The notes beneath the pieces are model-generated. The model was not told the origin of the DNA and ran no database searches. It worked only from the letters and a program-made list of their open reading frames with translations. Made by a program: the position numbers and the translations under genes. A DNA stretch of 64,000 nt, taken from Sycon ciliatum (taxonomy: Eukaryota; Porifera; Calcarea; Leucosolenida; Sycettidae). The stretch lies in NCBI RefSeq assembly GCF_964019385.1, contig NC_088650.1:27494466-27558465 (forward strand), given 5' to 3'. Below are positions 1 to 43,850 of the stretch, piece after piece (the stretch's first letter is position 1; each line of letters opens with the position of its first letter).

Positions 1-864
1 GATTTGTTGATGTGTTAGTAGCAGGAGGTAGTTAGTAGTGCTTCTTTGGGGGAAAACTTTAAAACGCAGAATTGAGACCTCCAGATAGGGAGGTCGACTT
101 ATAACCGGGGTCGACTAACAACCGGTAAAATACGGTATGCGATAAGATGGAGTTGAATTTAATAAAACATTTAATATACTCTAATTTCAGAAATTTTAGG
201 TGCTCAATATTTTCGGTATGAATGCAAAAGGCCAGGTTAGGTGAACAGAAATTTTAGGTACAGAGAATCAGTTCCCTATTGGGTTATGGATGTTGGTGTT
301 TGTTCGGTGTATTGAAATTTTAGGTATGAAACAGATGCACCGAAAGTACCGAAAATAAAAGTACACCGAAAATTTGTGAAATTACAGTAGATAAAAGTCC
401 CGCAAAGTTATCGTTCTCATTTTCTTATTCTGGCCTAGCAGCCAACATCGAGCTGAAACAATGAGCAAAGAAAGAGAAGTCCTTGTAGTACAGGATCCGA
501 AGCTCAAAAATAAAATTGGGTCTGCCACTTCACTCCGAGTATTTGCCGCTTTCAGGGCTGATAGGTGATGCTTATAGAAGGTCAATTTTGTTTGTTGGCC
601 CTTCTGAATCGGGGAAGGAGACGAGCGGCGAGAGGGTTTTCGTCGACGATTTCGCAAGCCTTCTCAAGCGTTCTCAAGGAGGTCGCAAATTTATTTTCGC
701 CGTGCGTCCGTACGCGCATGGCTTGAGCATGCACACATTGCGCACCCACGACAAACATTTGAAAAATTTAGAAAATGACGACGCCGTAGAAAATGACGAC
801 GCTGGCCGGGGAACTTATTTGAGGAAGCACGAGGTCTTTCAATTTCATTCCCACGCGAGTAAGC
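1..864. other. Non-coding stretch with a dispersed short repeat
   Basis: I see no convincing gene here. The words GAAATTTTAGGT and CCGAAAATTT recur several times between 180 and 375, in a style resembling the repeat at 13015-13402, so this may be a decayed copy of that family. The small ORFs overlap one another on both strands and have no recognisable motif. Confidence 0.4.
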
Positions 865-3017
865 ATGGAGGAAGACGAGAATTGTGCCTCCTGTGCACAA
901 AGTCCAGGTAGTGTTGGGCATTTAGTGGCTTCAGCCAGTACTCAGGTTTCGGAAATTTCGTGGAGCTCATGTTTGTGCCACTGTGTGAAGATCGAAGGAA
1001 GCGAAAAGGAAGAGAAAGTAAATTTCACGAACACCAGCTGGTCTCGAGTGGTATCTGCTGCCAAAATTCGCCAGGACGGCACATGGGCCTTTCTCTGCCA
1101 GGAGCAGTGTAGCACGGATGAGAGCACCCCGCGTGGCTGGTACCATAGGCGCTGCTATGCAGCCTACACCCACAAGAAGACTCTGAGTCGTTTTGAGGGA
1201 GAGGAGAGTGGTGGCCTTGCCAGCAATGTTGACGCAGAGGAGGTGGGTGACGCAGATGCCTGTGAGGATGAACCTCCCAAGAAGCGTGTTATGACACGAA
1301 GCAAAGTGACAACCATCGACATCACTCTGTGTATAATATGTCAACAAAAAAACAAAAAAAAGAACCGGAAAGCTGAACCGCTTACCCTCTGTTCAGAATT
1401 CCGTGCTGGCGAAAGCCTGATCCGTGCGGCAAATGCATGTGGAGATGAAGCAGGCCAGCGGATTTTACTTACCCTCCAGGAGGGCAGTCCCGATTGTGTA
1501 GCATCGGACATATGCTACCATTTCTGCTGCTACCGTAACTACACTCATTCTAGTACGGTGGCAGCACTGGAGACAAAGAAGACGACGGCAGTTGCAGACG
1601 ACAATGTGTACAATAGAGCCTTTGAGTGGCTGGCTGTATGCATGGAGAAGGAGCTCTTCAGTGAGACAGAAATACGAGCGATGCGTATGGACAGCCTGAC
1701 GTCCAAATACAGCGCCAGGCTGGCAGAGCTCGGAGCTGCAAGTCAATACCGACGATGGCTGCTGAAGAAGCGCCTGTTGGAGCATTTTGGAAAACGCATC
1801 AACTTCGTCCGTCCTGGTCCATTGTCACCCGAGAGCGTTGTAAGCAGCTCCTTGACAGAATCACAACTGCTACAAGTAGTTGGTGCAGCAGTAGCCAAGG
1901 CTGAGGCAGCCCAGCAGTGCGCCTACGAATATGCTGGAGATGATATGGCGGATGAAGATGCACCTCCAGCTATTGATAGCAGCTGCAAGGTACATGCCTT
2001 CCACACAGCCATGGCTCTGAACAACGCCATCCGTGATCAGCAGCCCACAATACCCACCACGCCACATGCCAGTGATGTCGTAAATGAGAATGCGCCAGTG
2101 CCAGACATCCTCTACAATGTGCTTGCCATGACCATTGTCGGCCCTGAGAAGTGTGACATTGGTGACCTGACAGACTCCCGTGTCCATGTCCCTGCCGACA
2201 TCCATTGCAAGATTTTGGCAATTGCTGAGGATATTGTGTACTTCAAAAGAAGTATGCTGCAACTCGTGGATCTATTCTGACACCAAAGCACATAGCTTTG
2301 GCGCTTACTGTCCACCACCACACGAGGAGCAAGCACATGGTGGATCTTCTCAACCAGTTCGGCCATGGCATATCGTATTCAAAGCTGCGAGAAGTAGAAA
2401 CCGGGTATTCTCTCGAAGTAGCAGGAAATTCCGCAGCCAGCAGTGTTGTAGTACCCCGTGGCATTTCCCAGCATGGAGGTGATGTTCATTTCTGCTGGGA
2501 CAATAACGACCTCAACGAGGAAACAGAGTGGCCAAGGGACGACACACTGCACCAACGGCATTGTGCTCCAGCACCCGCTAACTACCAGGCCCACATTTGG
2601 CGGAGCGCCACCACCGCGATGCCAGAAGTGCCGAGTCCAGTGGGCCATGGCTGGCAGTCGGAGACTGACGGCACGCTTTCCATCTCCTGGATGCTGCAGC
2701 GCGTCGCTCCTGCTGACATACTAAAACTGGTGAGCTGTGGGTGCAAGACAAGGCACTGCGTAAGTCAGCACTGTTCGTGCAAGAAGGCGTCCTTGGCTTG
2801 CACGGACATCTGCTCGTGCTGCTCATGCGCCAATCCGTTTGGGGCCGTACTCGAACAGAACGACAGCTCCGGTGCCGCAGATGTGGGAACAACTGCATGT
2901 GAAGGCGACCAAAACAGTGAGAGCGAGGAAAGTACTGGTGCTGACGACTTTGAAGAGTCTGACTCCAGCTCAGATTCTAATGAGGATCCAGATCAGGAGT
3001 TGGACGACTCGCTGTAG
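865..3017 (+). pseudogene. Transposon-type zinc-binding protein with C-terminal CXC motif, broken by frameshifts
   Basis: Two adjacent ORFs (865-2280 and 2298-3017) read as one damaged gene. The first has two Cys/His clusters: CLCHC...CQEQC...WYHRRCYAAYTH near residues 37-100, then CIICQ (about 157) with DICYHFCCYRNYTH (about 215-228). The second starts LTVHHHTRSKHMVDLLNQFGH and ends with a Cys-rich CXC-like block (CGCKTRHC, HCSCKK, CTDICSCC) and an acidic tail. The frame changes near 2250, where ATRGSILTPKHIALAL continues in another frame before the first stop. It changes again near 2525, where SGQGTTHCTNGIV is out of frame. From memory, proteins of this layout occur in many copies in invertebrate genomes and behave like mobile-element products; I do not know a family name. 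No terminal repeats were found. A short host gene is less likely because of the frameshifts. Confidence 0.6.
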
Positions 3018-3378
3018 ACACTGGCAACTGCACCGTCCTCCCCTGGTCCAAGCCACCCATTGTGTTTGTGAATTATGGCTATGGCTGTCAACACACCTAA
3101 CCTGTTCACACATTGTATATAAACTGCTTGTACATAGCTTGGCTTCTAAAGCGATGACGCTATCATCCTACATTTTATTCCAATGTACATATTAAACTGG
3201 GCATATTGTCCATGAATTGCACAGCACTGGACATGTCTTCCTTACTACAGTTGTAGTATTTATTCCCGTAGCTATATGCAGAAGACGTTACTTCAGTAAC
3301 GCCTGGCGCTAGCCAGGGTCCACACAGCTTTAATTCGGTATTTGTGTGTTTGTGTCACGCCTGGCGCTATCCGTATCT

Positions 3379-3884
3379 GACGGCAAAAAAGCATAGGACG
3401 TTATAAATTTTTCAATTCTCCTATTTTTTTCAGGCATATCCTGGGATTCGAACCCGCACTATCGCCCTACATGCATTCCCCCATACACTTCGCATTCATA
3501 CCCATTCTTCCAAGTTGCTTCACGTTATTATCTTGCGTTTGAAAGCCCTATTTGAATATTGCGGGCAGCTGAATGTGGCCAGCTGTGTTTGATGGTACGG
3601 TACGGTACGGGAGACGGTGTCGTATTACCCTCGATCGTACCTGTCCCGTACCTATCCCCTACCGTACCGTGCCATCAAAGACGGCTGGCCACAATGCATA
3701 TTCAAATAGGGCTTTCAAATGCAAGATCACAATGTGAAACAACTTGGAAGAATTAGTATGTATGCGAAGTGTATCGGGGGATGCATGCAGGGCGCGCGAT
3801 AGTGCGGGTTCGAATCCCAGGTTATGTCTTTAAAAAAAAGGATTTTTTTAAAGAATTTATAACATCCCTATGCTTTTTTTTGTC
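3379..3884. repeat. Foldback element with tRNA B-box-like termini
   Basis: The two halves are imperfect inverted copies. The left arm starts GACGGCAAAAAAGCATAG at 3379 and the right arm ends with its complement near 3884. Both arms carry GGGTTCGAATCC or its complement (about 3434-3452 and 3803-3820), followed by inverted copies of a segment containing CCCCCATACACTTCGCAT. The middle, 3590-3680, holds GTACG-rich palindromes. GGTTCGAATCC matches the tRNA internal B-box consensus, so the arms may derive from two opposed tRNA-derived SINEs. Confidence 0.6.
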
Positions 3885-4634
3885 TAGGTCATCAAGGCAA
3901 AAAAAGCATAGCGTAGGGCCCTGAGCTTCCAAGCTCTCTCGTTTATTTCATTTTCGATTGAGTAGTGACTACAATGCGTTTATATCATTTCTACTCTAAC
4001 TCTAATTTAATCGAGTGCTATTGAAGGTGTGTGTGCCTGAGAGAGAAGCAGGGAAAGGGTCCAAGCTTACCTTCGCAGAATGATAGGTGTCCCTCGTATC
4101 GATCGTATCAACGAAATTCCAATCAAGAAAACATTTGAGATCACTCGCGAAGCGGCGTCAAACTACACGACACGACGGGTAGTTTGTTGGCTGCCATTGC
4201 GAGTGGGTAGTGGAAGGACCAAACAATATCTAGGCTAGGCTTACAAAGTCCCTGTGCTTTACTTCTACAAGAGCGAGAGTAAACTTCTTGACCAAGAATA
4301 TGATCAACAACAAAGTGAAGCCGCCGACCAGATCAGACACTCGCTTTGAGTTTTCAAATTTGACTGCATTTGGTTGTCATGTGCGTACTCTACGCAACTC
4401 AGAATCGGCCCGAGACGAAAGGTGAGCAGTTCAAGTGACTGACGAAGCTGAACTAAAATTGCCTCTCGCGGAGCTCCTTCCCCGATCTAGACGGGCCAAC
4501 AACTACCATTCGACTCCACAACAGGTACTCTCTCCACCTGTACAGTTCGATTTTACTCGGATTCTAGTGGCAGACCACTTTCAGATTTAGACACTTTTTT
4601 TGTCTTGGATCCCCGACTATTGCACAAGGCAATA

Positions 4635-4912
4635 GAGAGGTTCTGCAAAACGAAAATGTGTACGAACTTTCGCTCTACGTCACGAAGTGAGAAACTTCGC
4701 ACGAACTTTCGCAACTTTGGACGCGAAACTTGCAGGGAACGCGAAATGAACTTTCGTAGGAAGTTTCGTGAGATTGGGTCATGGCGTACGTGCACTTGGC
4801 GCGTGCAAACTACGAAAATGTGCAGAACACAAAGTTCGTGCGAAAATTCGTACACATTTTCGCAAGGCCTGTCGCGAAACTTCGGTCGAATTTTCGTTGT
4901 GCAGAACCTCTC
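4635..4912. mobile_element. MITE with GAGAGGTTCTGC ends and TA target site
   Basis: The termini GAGAGGTTCTGCA and TGCAGAACCTCTC are inverted, continue as inverted AACGAAAAT, and are each flanked by TA. The body is rich in the word GCGAAACTT on both strands, so it can fold on itself. No coding potential. TA flanks suggest a Tc1/mariner or pogo source. Confidence 0.6.
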
Positions 4913-4990
4913 TAATGCATACAGAGAAATGGTGGCTTCCTGTCAAGTGCTGCAGCAGTTTGTCGCAATGATCCATGAAAAAAAAAGAAA

Positions 4991-5063
4991 TGCCGAAACC
5001 TGGGATTGAACCAGGGACCTTTAGATCTTCAGTCTAACGCTCTCCCAACTGAGCTATTTCGGC
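4991..5063 (-). tRNA. tRNA-Phe (GAA)
   Basis: On the minus strand the 73-nt sequence runs GCCGAAATAGCTCAGT... to ...TTTCGGCA. It has a 7-bp acceptor stem GCCGAAA/TTTCGGC, the anticodon loop CTGAAGA (anticodon GAA), and a perfect T stem CCTGG/CCAGG around TTCAATC. The A and B boxes are intact, there is no intron, and a T-rich terminator follows. It lies beyond the last visible HGSNAT exon and is one of three copies in this locus. Confidence 0.95.
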
Positions 5064-5113
5064 TACATAAAAGTCCTTGCACAAACACATGTCCAGTACT
5101 TGAGAACAAGCTA

Positions 5114-5275
5114 CAGTTATGGCCAAAGAAATCCGACACGCAAGTCAAAAGTAGCGCCGCATTTCCATTTCAATTACATCATGCATGTTCCCAAAACTGA
5201 TCCGAAGGCCGCAGCGGCCGCATGAGCCTTGGCGCTGCTTTCGGCACGTGGGTTGGAATTCTTTGGTCATGACTG
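5114..5275. mobile_element. TA-flanked MITE (CAGT..TGGCCAAAGAAATCC family), copy 1
   Basis: 162 bp flanked by TA. The termini are CAGTTATGGCCAAAGAAATC and the inverse of CAGTCATGACCAAAGAAT. A second copy with clearly related sequence lies at 59333-59500. TA duplication and CAGT ends fit a pogo/Tc1 origin. Confidence 0.75.
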
Positions 5276-5383
5276 TACCTGCACCCACAGCTTATACAGC
5301 CTAGTACTAGGTTACATCAAATATGGTCAATAGAGTTTCCACAACATCGCCAAGCACACACGCTCCTGGCCCCAAAGGCTAAC

Positions 5384-25256
<19,873 letters not shown>

Positions 25257-26986
25257 TCCTCCAGCGACCCAGTTGTGCAGGTACATCTCCCTAGAGGAGG
25301 CACGTTTGCACCGACATTTCCCTCAGCTGATCAGAACGACAAGAAACTATAACTTTCACAAAATATTTCTGGCGAAGTCATGAAACGTGTATCACTAGAC
25401 TATCAGCCGCACGAATTGCGTGTCATAATCAGGCCAGGAACATTGTCGACACCTAAGTACTGTGACTCTGTGTAGTTCACGACTCGTTGGTTCCCTCAAC
25501 AAGTACCGCGATGCGAATGCTGTTGCCAGAGTAGACCATGCTACTGTCACAGTAATCATGGTAATCTGCACTCACTTCATGTCGTCCTTGCAGCCACGGC
25601 GTTTTTACGGCAACCTTTTTTTCGCCAGACCAGGCCATGCGCCACATGTCACAGTCCGAGTTCAGATGGACACGATATCGCAATATACGCACTGAGCTGA
25701 GAGTCACCACGCTTTTTCCGTTACTATGGCGGCGGATTGCACCCTCGACCCCATTCCGGGGCGGGCAACCACACACAGGACTCAAGTCAAGAGACGAGAT
25801 CTCGAGAGTACGAGCCTCCAAAACATGAAAACAAAACAAAAAAGTTCGTACTCTTGATCTTGTCTTCAAACAGAACCAAGAGTTTATGCACTCTTGACAG
25901 ACCTGATAGCTGCAGCAGCGAAAGGCTTACTCAAGTCCCTACCCCTGCTAGCTGTTACTTGTCTTGGGTGGGGAGCCTACTCCCACCATGAGCAAGACTC
26001 TGACCGCCTAGAATGCACTCTTGCTATCAGCAGCCATGATAACCAAGGGAGTAGTAAAAATGCTACTCACTGATGATAACCCCAAGCTCTTCCAGGAGTC
26101 TTTGTATCAAAGACAGAGGCAGCTAGCTGTGCACTACCTGGTCCTGGACCGGGAGAGAAAATAATATTTGCATGTATTTCCACCACACTTCCAGGTGCAA
26201 CAACAATTACGTTGTCAACCATTCAATGCAATTTGGATCCTATTATACCTGCACAGTGGGGATATCCGGGTACGAATAGTCAATCCTCCTTGGCCCAATG
26301 GAGGAAGTCATTGACAGTAGTATAGTGTACATGACCAGCAGGCAGTCACAGAAGACTGCAACCCACTGGAGCAGTTCTCCCACATACATGTACTGCAGGC
26401 CAACTCGATCGTGAATATAATCCGCTCCTGTGAAAGCTTTCACTTTGAACATGTAAACAATCAATGTCATACAATCGCAATAAGCCAGACAGATTGATTG
26501 CACATTTACGTGTGTATGCTGGTTTGTAATCATCAATCAGTAATACAGTATAATGACTGTCTTGCAAGCTGCACCAAGTACTCTGTGGCGAGCATACAGT
26601 AGCTAAGGTTACAGCGACCTCAACAACTAGCGATCGTTTTAACGCGTAAAAAATAACAGAACGTCGTAATAAAAAGCAAAACAGTGTTATGGTTGGCTAT
26701 GGTCTATGGTTTCATGAAGGAATTGCAGCGTGGAGTGTGGCTAGCTAGGCTTAGGACACCTCTCAGTGGGGCCCGCTGAAGCCCGAAAAAATAAATTTGA
26801 ATGAATTGTCTACTGCCAGATCAGGTGGCATTCGGAAATTGTTGTAGAGTGACCTAGCATGGCCCAGCTGCACATGTGATTGTGCAAACACCAAGGTCAG
26901 TCACATGATTGTAATCAGCTGATGATACACAGCCAGTAGGAGAAAATACAGACCAGAGCAATTGGCCAGCATCTCAGAAAAGCGTT

Positions 26987-27164
26987 CTAGCCACGGCGCA
27001 GGATTGCGGTCTTCATTTTAGGATTCTTCTTCTTGTTCTCCCGCTGGAGGACTTTTTCTTGGAGCTTGCGCGCCTTCTCCGGATCCTCCATTGTCATGTA
27101 GCGCTCCTTCTCCTTACGCAACTTGTCTTCACGTCTTTCTTGTGCACGCTGTGCAAAGCAAAAA

Positions 27165-27223
<59 letters not shown>

Positions 27224-29861
27224 AAGAGAGGGTGCCAGTTAAATACCAAAGAATAAAGAGGAATACACGCAACATGGCTACAGAACGAAGACATTAATCC
27301 CAGAGAGCATAATTATGTGGATTTCTAGGTGTGAAGTCGGGATTTAGGCCCTAAAGTAGCGCATTCAAAATGTGTCAATACAAGGACCAACAGATACAAG
27401 TACATATACACGGTTCTGGTTTGCCTGAACACCTTCTCTAGATGTGAGCACCATGTCTTGAGCCAAAAAAAAACAGGCGAAACACAGAAGTGACAGAGTT
27501 TTGCTTACCTCTTGGCGCTGCTGATGAGTTAGTTTGGAAACTTCTTCCGACATTTTCGATCTGTTCTTCACAGCATGCTCTTTGGCCTCGCGACTCAAGC
27601 GGCATTTCTTGACACGATCAATCGAATGCAGCACCATACGCATCAGAGGCACCAGCTTATCCAGTTGCTTGCGAGTGGTGAATCGTAAATGAGCCGGAAG
27701 ATTGAATCTGAAGATAAGCACGCGCTGTGCTGATTTTAGTGCTTCAGCCGCTGCAGCCTGTGCAGCCTTGTCGTCCTTTGAGGCTTCATCTTGATCCACA
27801 TTAGGAACAAATTGATCAGAGAAGTGAATATAGTCAATTAGCTCCTCGTATTTCTTTAGCGTGGCTACAAATGAAGTCGTCAAGATCGTCGGTAGCACTT
27901 CAGTCGTCTCGGAAACAACAGTAAACGTTGCTGGCACTCCGTACTGGTCACAGCGACGTTTCTCGGGACTCAGCAAGCCAAGGTCGCGGTGCTCTTTCAT
28001 CAAGCGGCTGATATTGCGCTTCGGTGCAACAGCAAACACGAACGGATCCATGTCTTCGGCGCTGAGACTGACCGTAATCTGCACCGCATCAGACTTGGGA
28101 CGAATGGTCTGCGAAAGCAGCTGCACGAGATCCTGCCGCTTCAGCAGCTGCAACTCAACCAGCAAGGAGTCGCAGTTGGCGCGGCCCGTGCAGTGGACGA
28201 GGAAGACGTTCTCGGCCTCGCGTATCACAATGTTCCGGCTCGGGGCAGTGCCTTCGCCATCATCGCCCACCACCGAGAAGTTATTTGTAAGCACTTCCTG
28301 ATGAGCCTCAAACCTGCAGCAGACATAAACATCAAAAGAAAAAAAACTTGTTGAATCGTATGCTGCAATCAAGTAGACTCAGGAAGTGCTCACCCTGGAA
28401 GATGAAGATGCATGTAGCTTAGAACACACAGTGTGGAAAACACCATTAGAAAAACAACAAACGGGCATCATCATACGCTCCAAGACGCTTGAAGTTCACA
28501 AACAATACCACTACGCTAACATAATACCTGCCCTCCCCCCTCCACAAAGAATGTCAGCACTGGTGACATGAAAGCGGAAGAAGTAGCAACAGATTCGACC
28601 GGTACATAAATCCCACGAATCCCACCGCACCACACTGTATTCTTGGGCTTCTGCTGACATATCACCATCATGACAAGGATGATAAAGAGCGCACTGCGGT
28701 GTGGGTAGAGTTAGCTACATCCTGACTCACTTACTTGAAATGTTTGAAATAGTTTCACGCTCTGAAAGCATGCACTCAAGCCCACCGTATATTGTACGAG
28801 CCCATCCGGTTTTGCTCGACTCCTTCCAGCACCTACGCGATCTCTAAATTCTGGCGCGTGAACCCCAGTTTCGTACCAAAGTTCATTTCAAACCAGCGAA
28901 AAAGTGCGGTGTTTGATTTTCTGCAGTGCGCACACTGCAGCTGAATGATGTAATGAAGGCAGCAAGCCGTGCATCTGGCCCATAGAAAAGAGATCACAGT
29001 TGCATACTCTTGTTTATGGACTCTTGCTATTATAGATAGAAATATGAGTGTGTACACACTCATACCACGACACATGAGGAACAACTGTGTAAGTATTCTC
29101 AGTGTGACGAAGATTTCTGATGATTGTCACATGAAAACGACGTTAAATCCTTACACAATTTCCCTCTGGTGTCATGGTATGAGTGCGTACACATTATCTC
29201 TATCTATGTTTGAAATATTAAAAATGACCAATATTTCGACACGAAATTCTCACCAGGCATAGGCGATAGACGCATTTTTCGACTTGCCCAGCAAGAAGTT
29301 TCCACCGTACGCGAGCACAGCTACCAGCATGATCATTTCAATGATAAACTGATCCCAGTTAGCCCTGAGTGAGCTGAGTACATGGCGAGGAACGTGTGCC
29401 TCGTTGAGAGCTGGCTTTTTAGTGGTCGGTTCCTCTTTCACTTCCTCTTCATCAACACTATCCGCATCCTTGGTTAACTCCTCAAATCCTTCAAACTCCT
29501 CTTCATCCAGGCTGCCACTGGAAGAACGTTGGGATGAAGCTGGCTTTTTCGCTTCAGTGTCCATGATATTTTCATTCTCAGCAGGTTTCTCAACAACAGC
29601 TGGTTCCAGCTCCTCGTCTTCATCATCATCAGACTCTCGCCTACTGGTTATATCTCTAGATTCAGGTTCAGGTTCATCCTCCTCTTCTACAACCACGGGC
29701 ACTACATCCTGGTACTCATCGTCGTCATCCTCGACGTGTGTGCTTTTAGGCATAATTTCAACGAATTCATCATCGTCAGTGGAATCAGCCAGCACTGTGG
29801 CGGACTGCAACGCTACCAGGCCGCTCAGCAAGAAAAGAGCCAGAAGAGAGAGCCTCGCCAT
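26987..29861 (-). CDS. CCDC47: CCDC47, ER PAT-complex subunit
   Basis: CCDC47 is an ER membrane protein of the PAT complex, which helps insert multipass membrane proteins; its acidic luminal part binds calcium. Exons 29861-29254, 28313-27509 and 27148-26987 total 1575 nt, giving 524 aa plus TAG; the human protein is 483 aa. A signal peptide (MARLSLLALFLLSGLVALQS) leads into a long Asp/Glu-rich luminal region. A membrane helix IIEMIMLVAVLAYGG and GKSKNASIAYAW follow, then the conserved cytosolic domain with NFSVVGDDGE, LLKRQDLVQLL, DPFVFAVAPKR, HFSDQFV and KLTHQQRQE. The end is a Lys/Arg-rich coiled tail (YMTMEDPEKARKLQEK...KMK). The first junction splits TGG (TG|G) and the second is phase 0, so joins are exact. 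The acceptor of exon 3 lies beside a (CT)n tract. Acidic N-terminus longer than usual. Confidence 0.95.
27168..27229. repeat. (GA)n microsatellite acting as polypyrimidine tract
   Basis: About 30 GA units. On the CCDC47 sense strand it is (CT)n ending about 20 nt before the exon 3 acceptor TTTGCACAG. Confidence 0.95.
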
Positions 29862-30430
29862 GTTTCAAGCAAACCAGTCTCAATTTATGCCTCCTTTCTC
29901 ACATGCTACGTTGGCCCGGATCTAGGACCAAGTAGCAAAAACAAAAACAAAACGATCAATTTTGTGGGAAGTGAACCAAGCTGGATAAAAAAATAATTGC
30001 GATGCAACTCATGAATCATCAAAAAATCAGGCACTTCAGGCGTAGGCATGCGTGCATCCTTGATTGCCATAACAACAGCTGACGCGGACAAGACGCTACA
30101 GACAGAGTACAGTACGAAAATGTACAGCAGCACCTTTCTTTCAGCATCTTAGTTGCTTGGACGGCATGAAGGAAGGCTGTTTGAATGGTTGTAGTTTTGA
30201 CTTCCGCATAAAAGGGATTCAGCACTGACTAGAAGTTTGGGCAAGCCGACATTCTCTTCTACTCTTGATTTCGTTGACTGTTGTCTTGAACACAGAGTAA
30301 TTATCAGGAACGTGTTATGGCCTGCATGCAGTTCTTGTACTTGTAAGTGTATAAACTTTTTGGCAGTTTCCTGATCCTCCGACACTCGACCGTCCCACAT
30401 CGGCCACAAAGTAACCACGGAGTGATAGGC
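29862..30430. promoter_or_regulatory. Shared region between divergent CCDC47 and MKRN2OS starts
   Basis: 569 bp separate the two start codons, which face away from each other, so both 5' UTRs and promoters must fit here (or overlap). I see no TATA box at a fixed spacing and no CpG-dense block. Function as a bidirectional promoter is inferred from the arrangement. Confidence 0.55.
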
Positions 30431-42175
<11,745 letters not shown>

Positions 42176-43779
42176 ACATCATTGTCCCTATGCTGTGCTC
42201 AGTGATGTCATAATCTATCTCTGAACTCCATGATGTCTGTGGCTCTCCCTGCACTCCATGATGTCATAGGCTCTTCTGTGGCAGAGGGAAACGCAGGAAA
42301 CGGTTGACTGCTAATGCAGATTTGAGGTGGAGATTTCACCCAAGGTGATGGATGGTACTTAGCCGCACTAGATTGTGCCGTAAGCTCTTTCTTGCCTGCG
42401 TGGCAGCTAGAGATTACAAAGGAAATGGTCGACTGTGGATGGAGGCTTTCGGTGTTGTCCCAGTATACCAAGAGACCTGGTACATCAAAGCTGAAGTAAC
42501 TGCCCAGACTTCAGTGTGAAATGAATCCTATCAGCTACATGAATGGATGCTGGCACTGAGACCTGCCCAAGCCGAGACCTGAGAAACTGAACGGGGAGAG
42601 ACTGCTGATGAAACCGATGATTTCAAGGACAGTCGGCAAGCTGTTTTGTTCAGATGTCAGAGTGACAGTGGACAACCATGCAAGTGATGATGCAACCATC
42701 GCTTAAGGCCTCTCTGAACACTTTCGCTGGTAAGGAGCACAGAGTGCTATTTGTTGTGCGTTCTGTTCCTAGGAAATAGAGAAGCTAGAAGCTAGAAGCC
42801 TAGAACACAGCGACGATGTGTAAGAGTAACCCACTCGCTCGACACTACAATGCAAATTCAAGCGCTCTCTTCTGGATTAACCAAGCTCGTCGTTGGCCAG
42901 CTTCATCTGTAAATAATACTTCTGAAGTACTCGTGCATGTCCCTGAGCACATCCAATTGCCGAGCAAGCTACACATGCATGCTCCCCACCACAGATGTAT
43001 ACAATACATTTTTTGTGGCCTGCATATCTCAATCCGTACCCGGGTGAAGCATATCTGACTCGCCCCAGTCACTGGCATAAGAAAATGTTCGCCAAGTGTG
43101 GCTTGGCGAAAAGGCTGAATGATAAAATCAGAAACTATCGTGGTATTTCAATTTTCTTTATGTTACTCCCGTTGACAAGCATCCATTTGCCTTTGGAGAA
43201 TCCTAGAAATAATTAATAACGTTAATGCCTCCTTACTGGCTTTGTTAGTGACGCCACAAACGTTGTGGTCGGATTGGAACGTTGTGTGCTCTGGTCGACT
43301 CTCATGGTGTCACTGTGGTGCAATGAAGCAGTCTTGTGGACTTGAGGGCTTACCATGTAGCTTCCAGTCATGCCATTTTCCGTAGCACTACTAGAATGGC
43401 TGCGTGCCATCTTACCATTTCCTCAGCGATCTGTAGTACTTGTAAGTATGGACATGTACACTGTGGTCATCCTTATCCTTGACTCCTTGATGATGTCATG
43501 TCATACCTGCATTGAGGCACACCTGCATCTTATCTGAACAATTTTTCAAACATGTTTTTTTGCCATATTGGAGAATTGCTGGATTATCTAGATCAAATTG
43601 ACTGGAGTGGAGCAAACTGAACTCAATGGCTGGATGACAACTTACTTACTGTACACCTCACCCTGTGTGCTGGTTTTATCTCTGCGACGGAAGGTTGCTG
43701 TGTGGAACTGGTGCCACCTGGGGTGCCGGGTCCGAGGGCAATCTCTCAGGACCCAGGAAAGAAAACCACATGTACCTAC

Positions 43780-43781
<2 letters not shown>

Positions 43782-43815
<34 letters not shown>

Positions 43816-43850
43816 GCGTGCACACACACACACGGGTGCACACACACCCG
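43782..43850. repeat. (CA)n microsatellite
   Basis: About 30 CA units with GCGCGTG and GGGTG interruptions. Confidence 0.95.

Noticed and set aside
3590-3675. GTACG-rich palindromes as a CRISPR-like or origin structure
   Set aside because: They are the centre of the foldback element and not regularly spaced.
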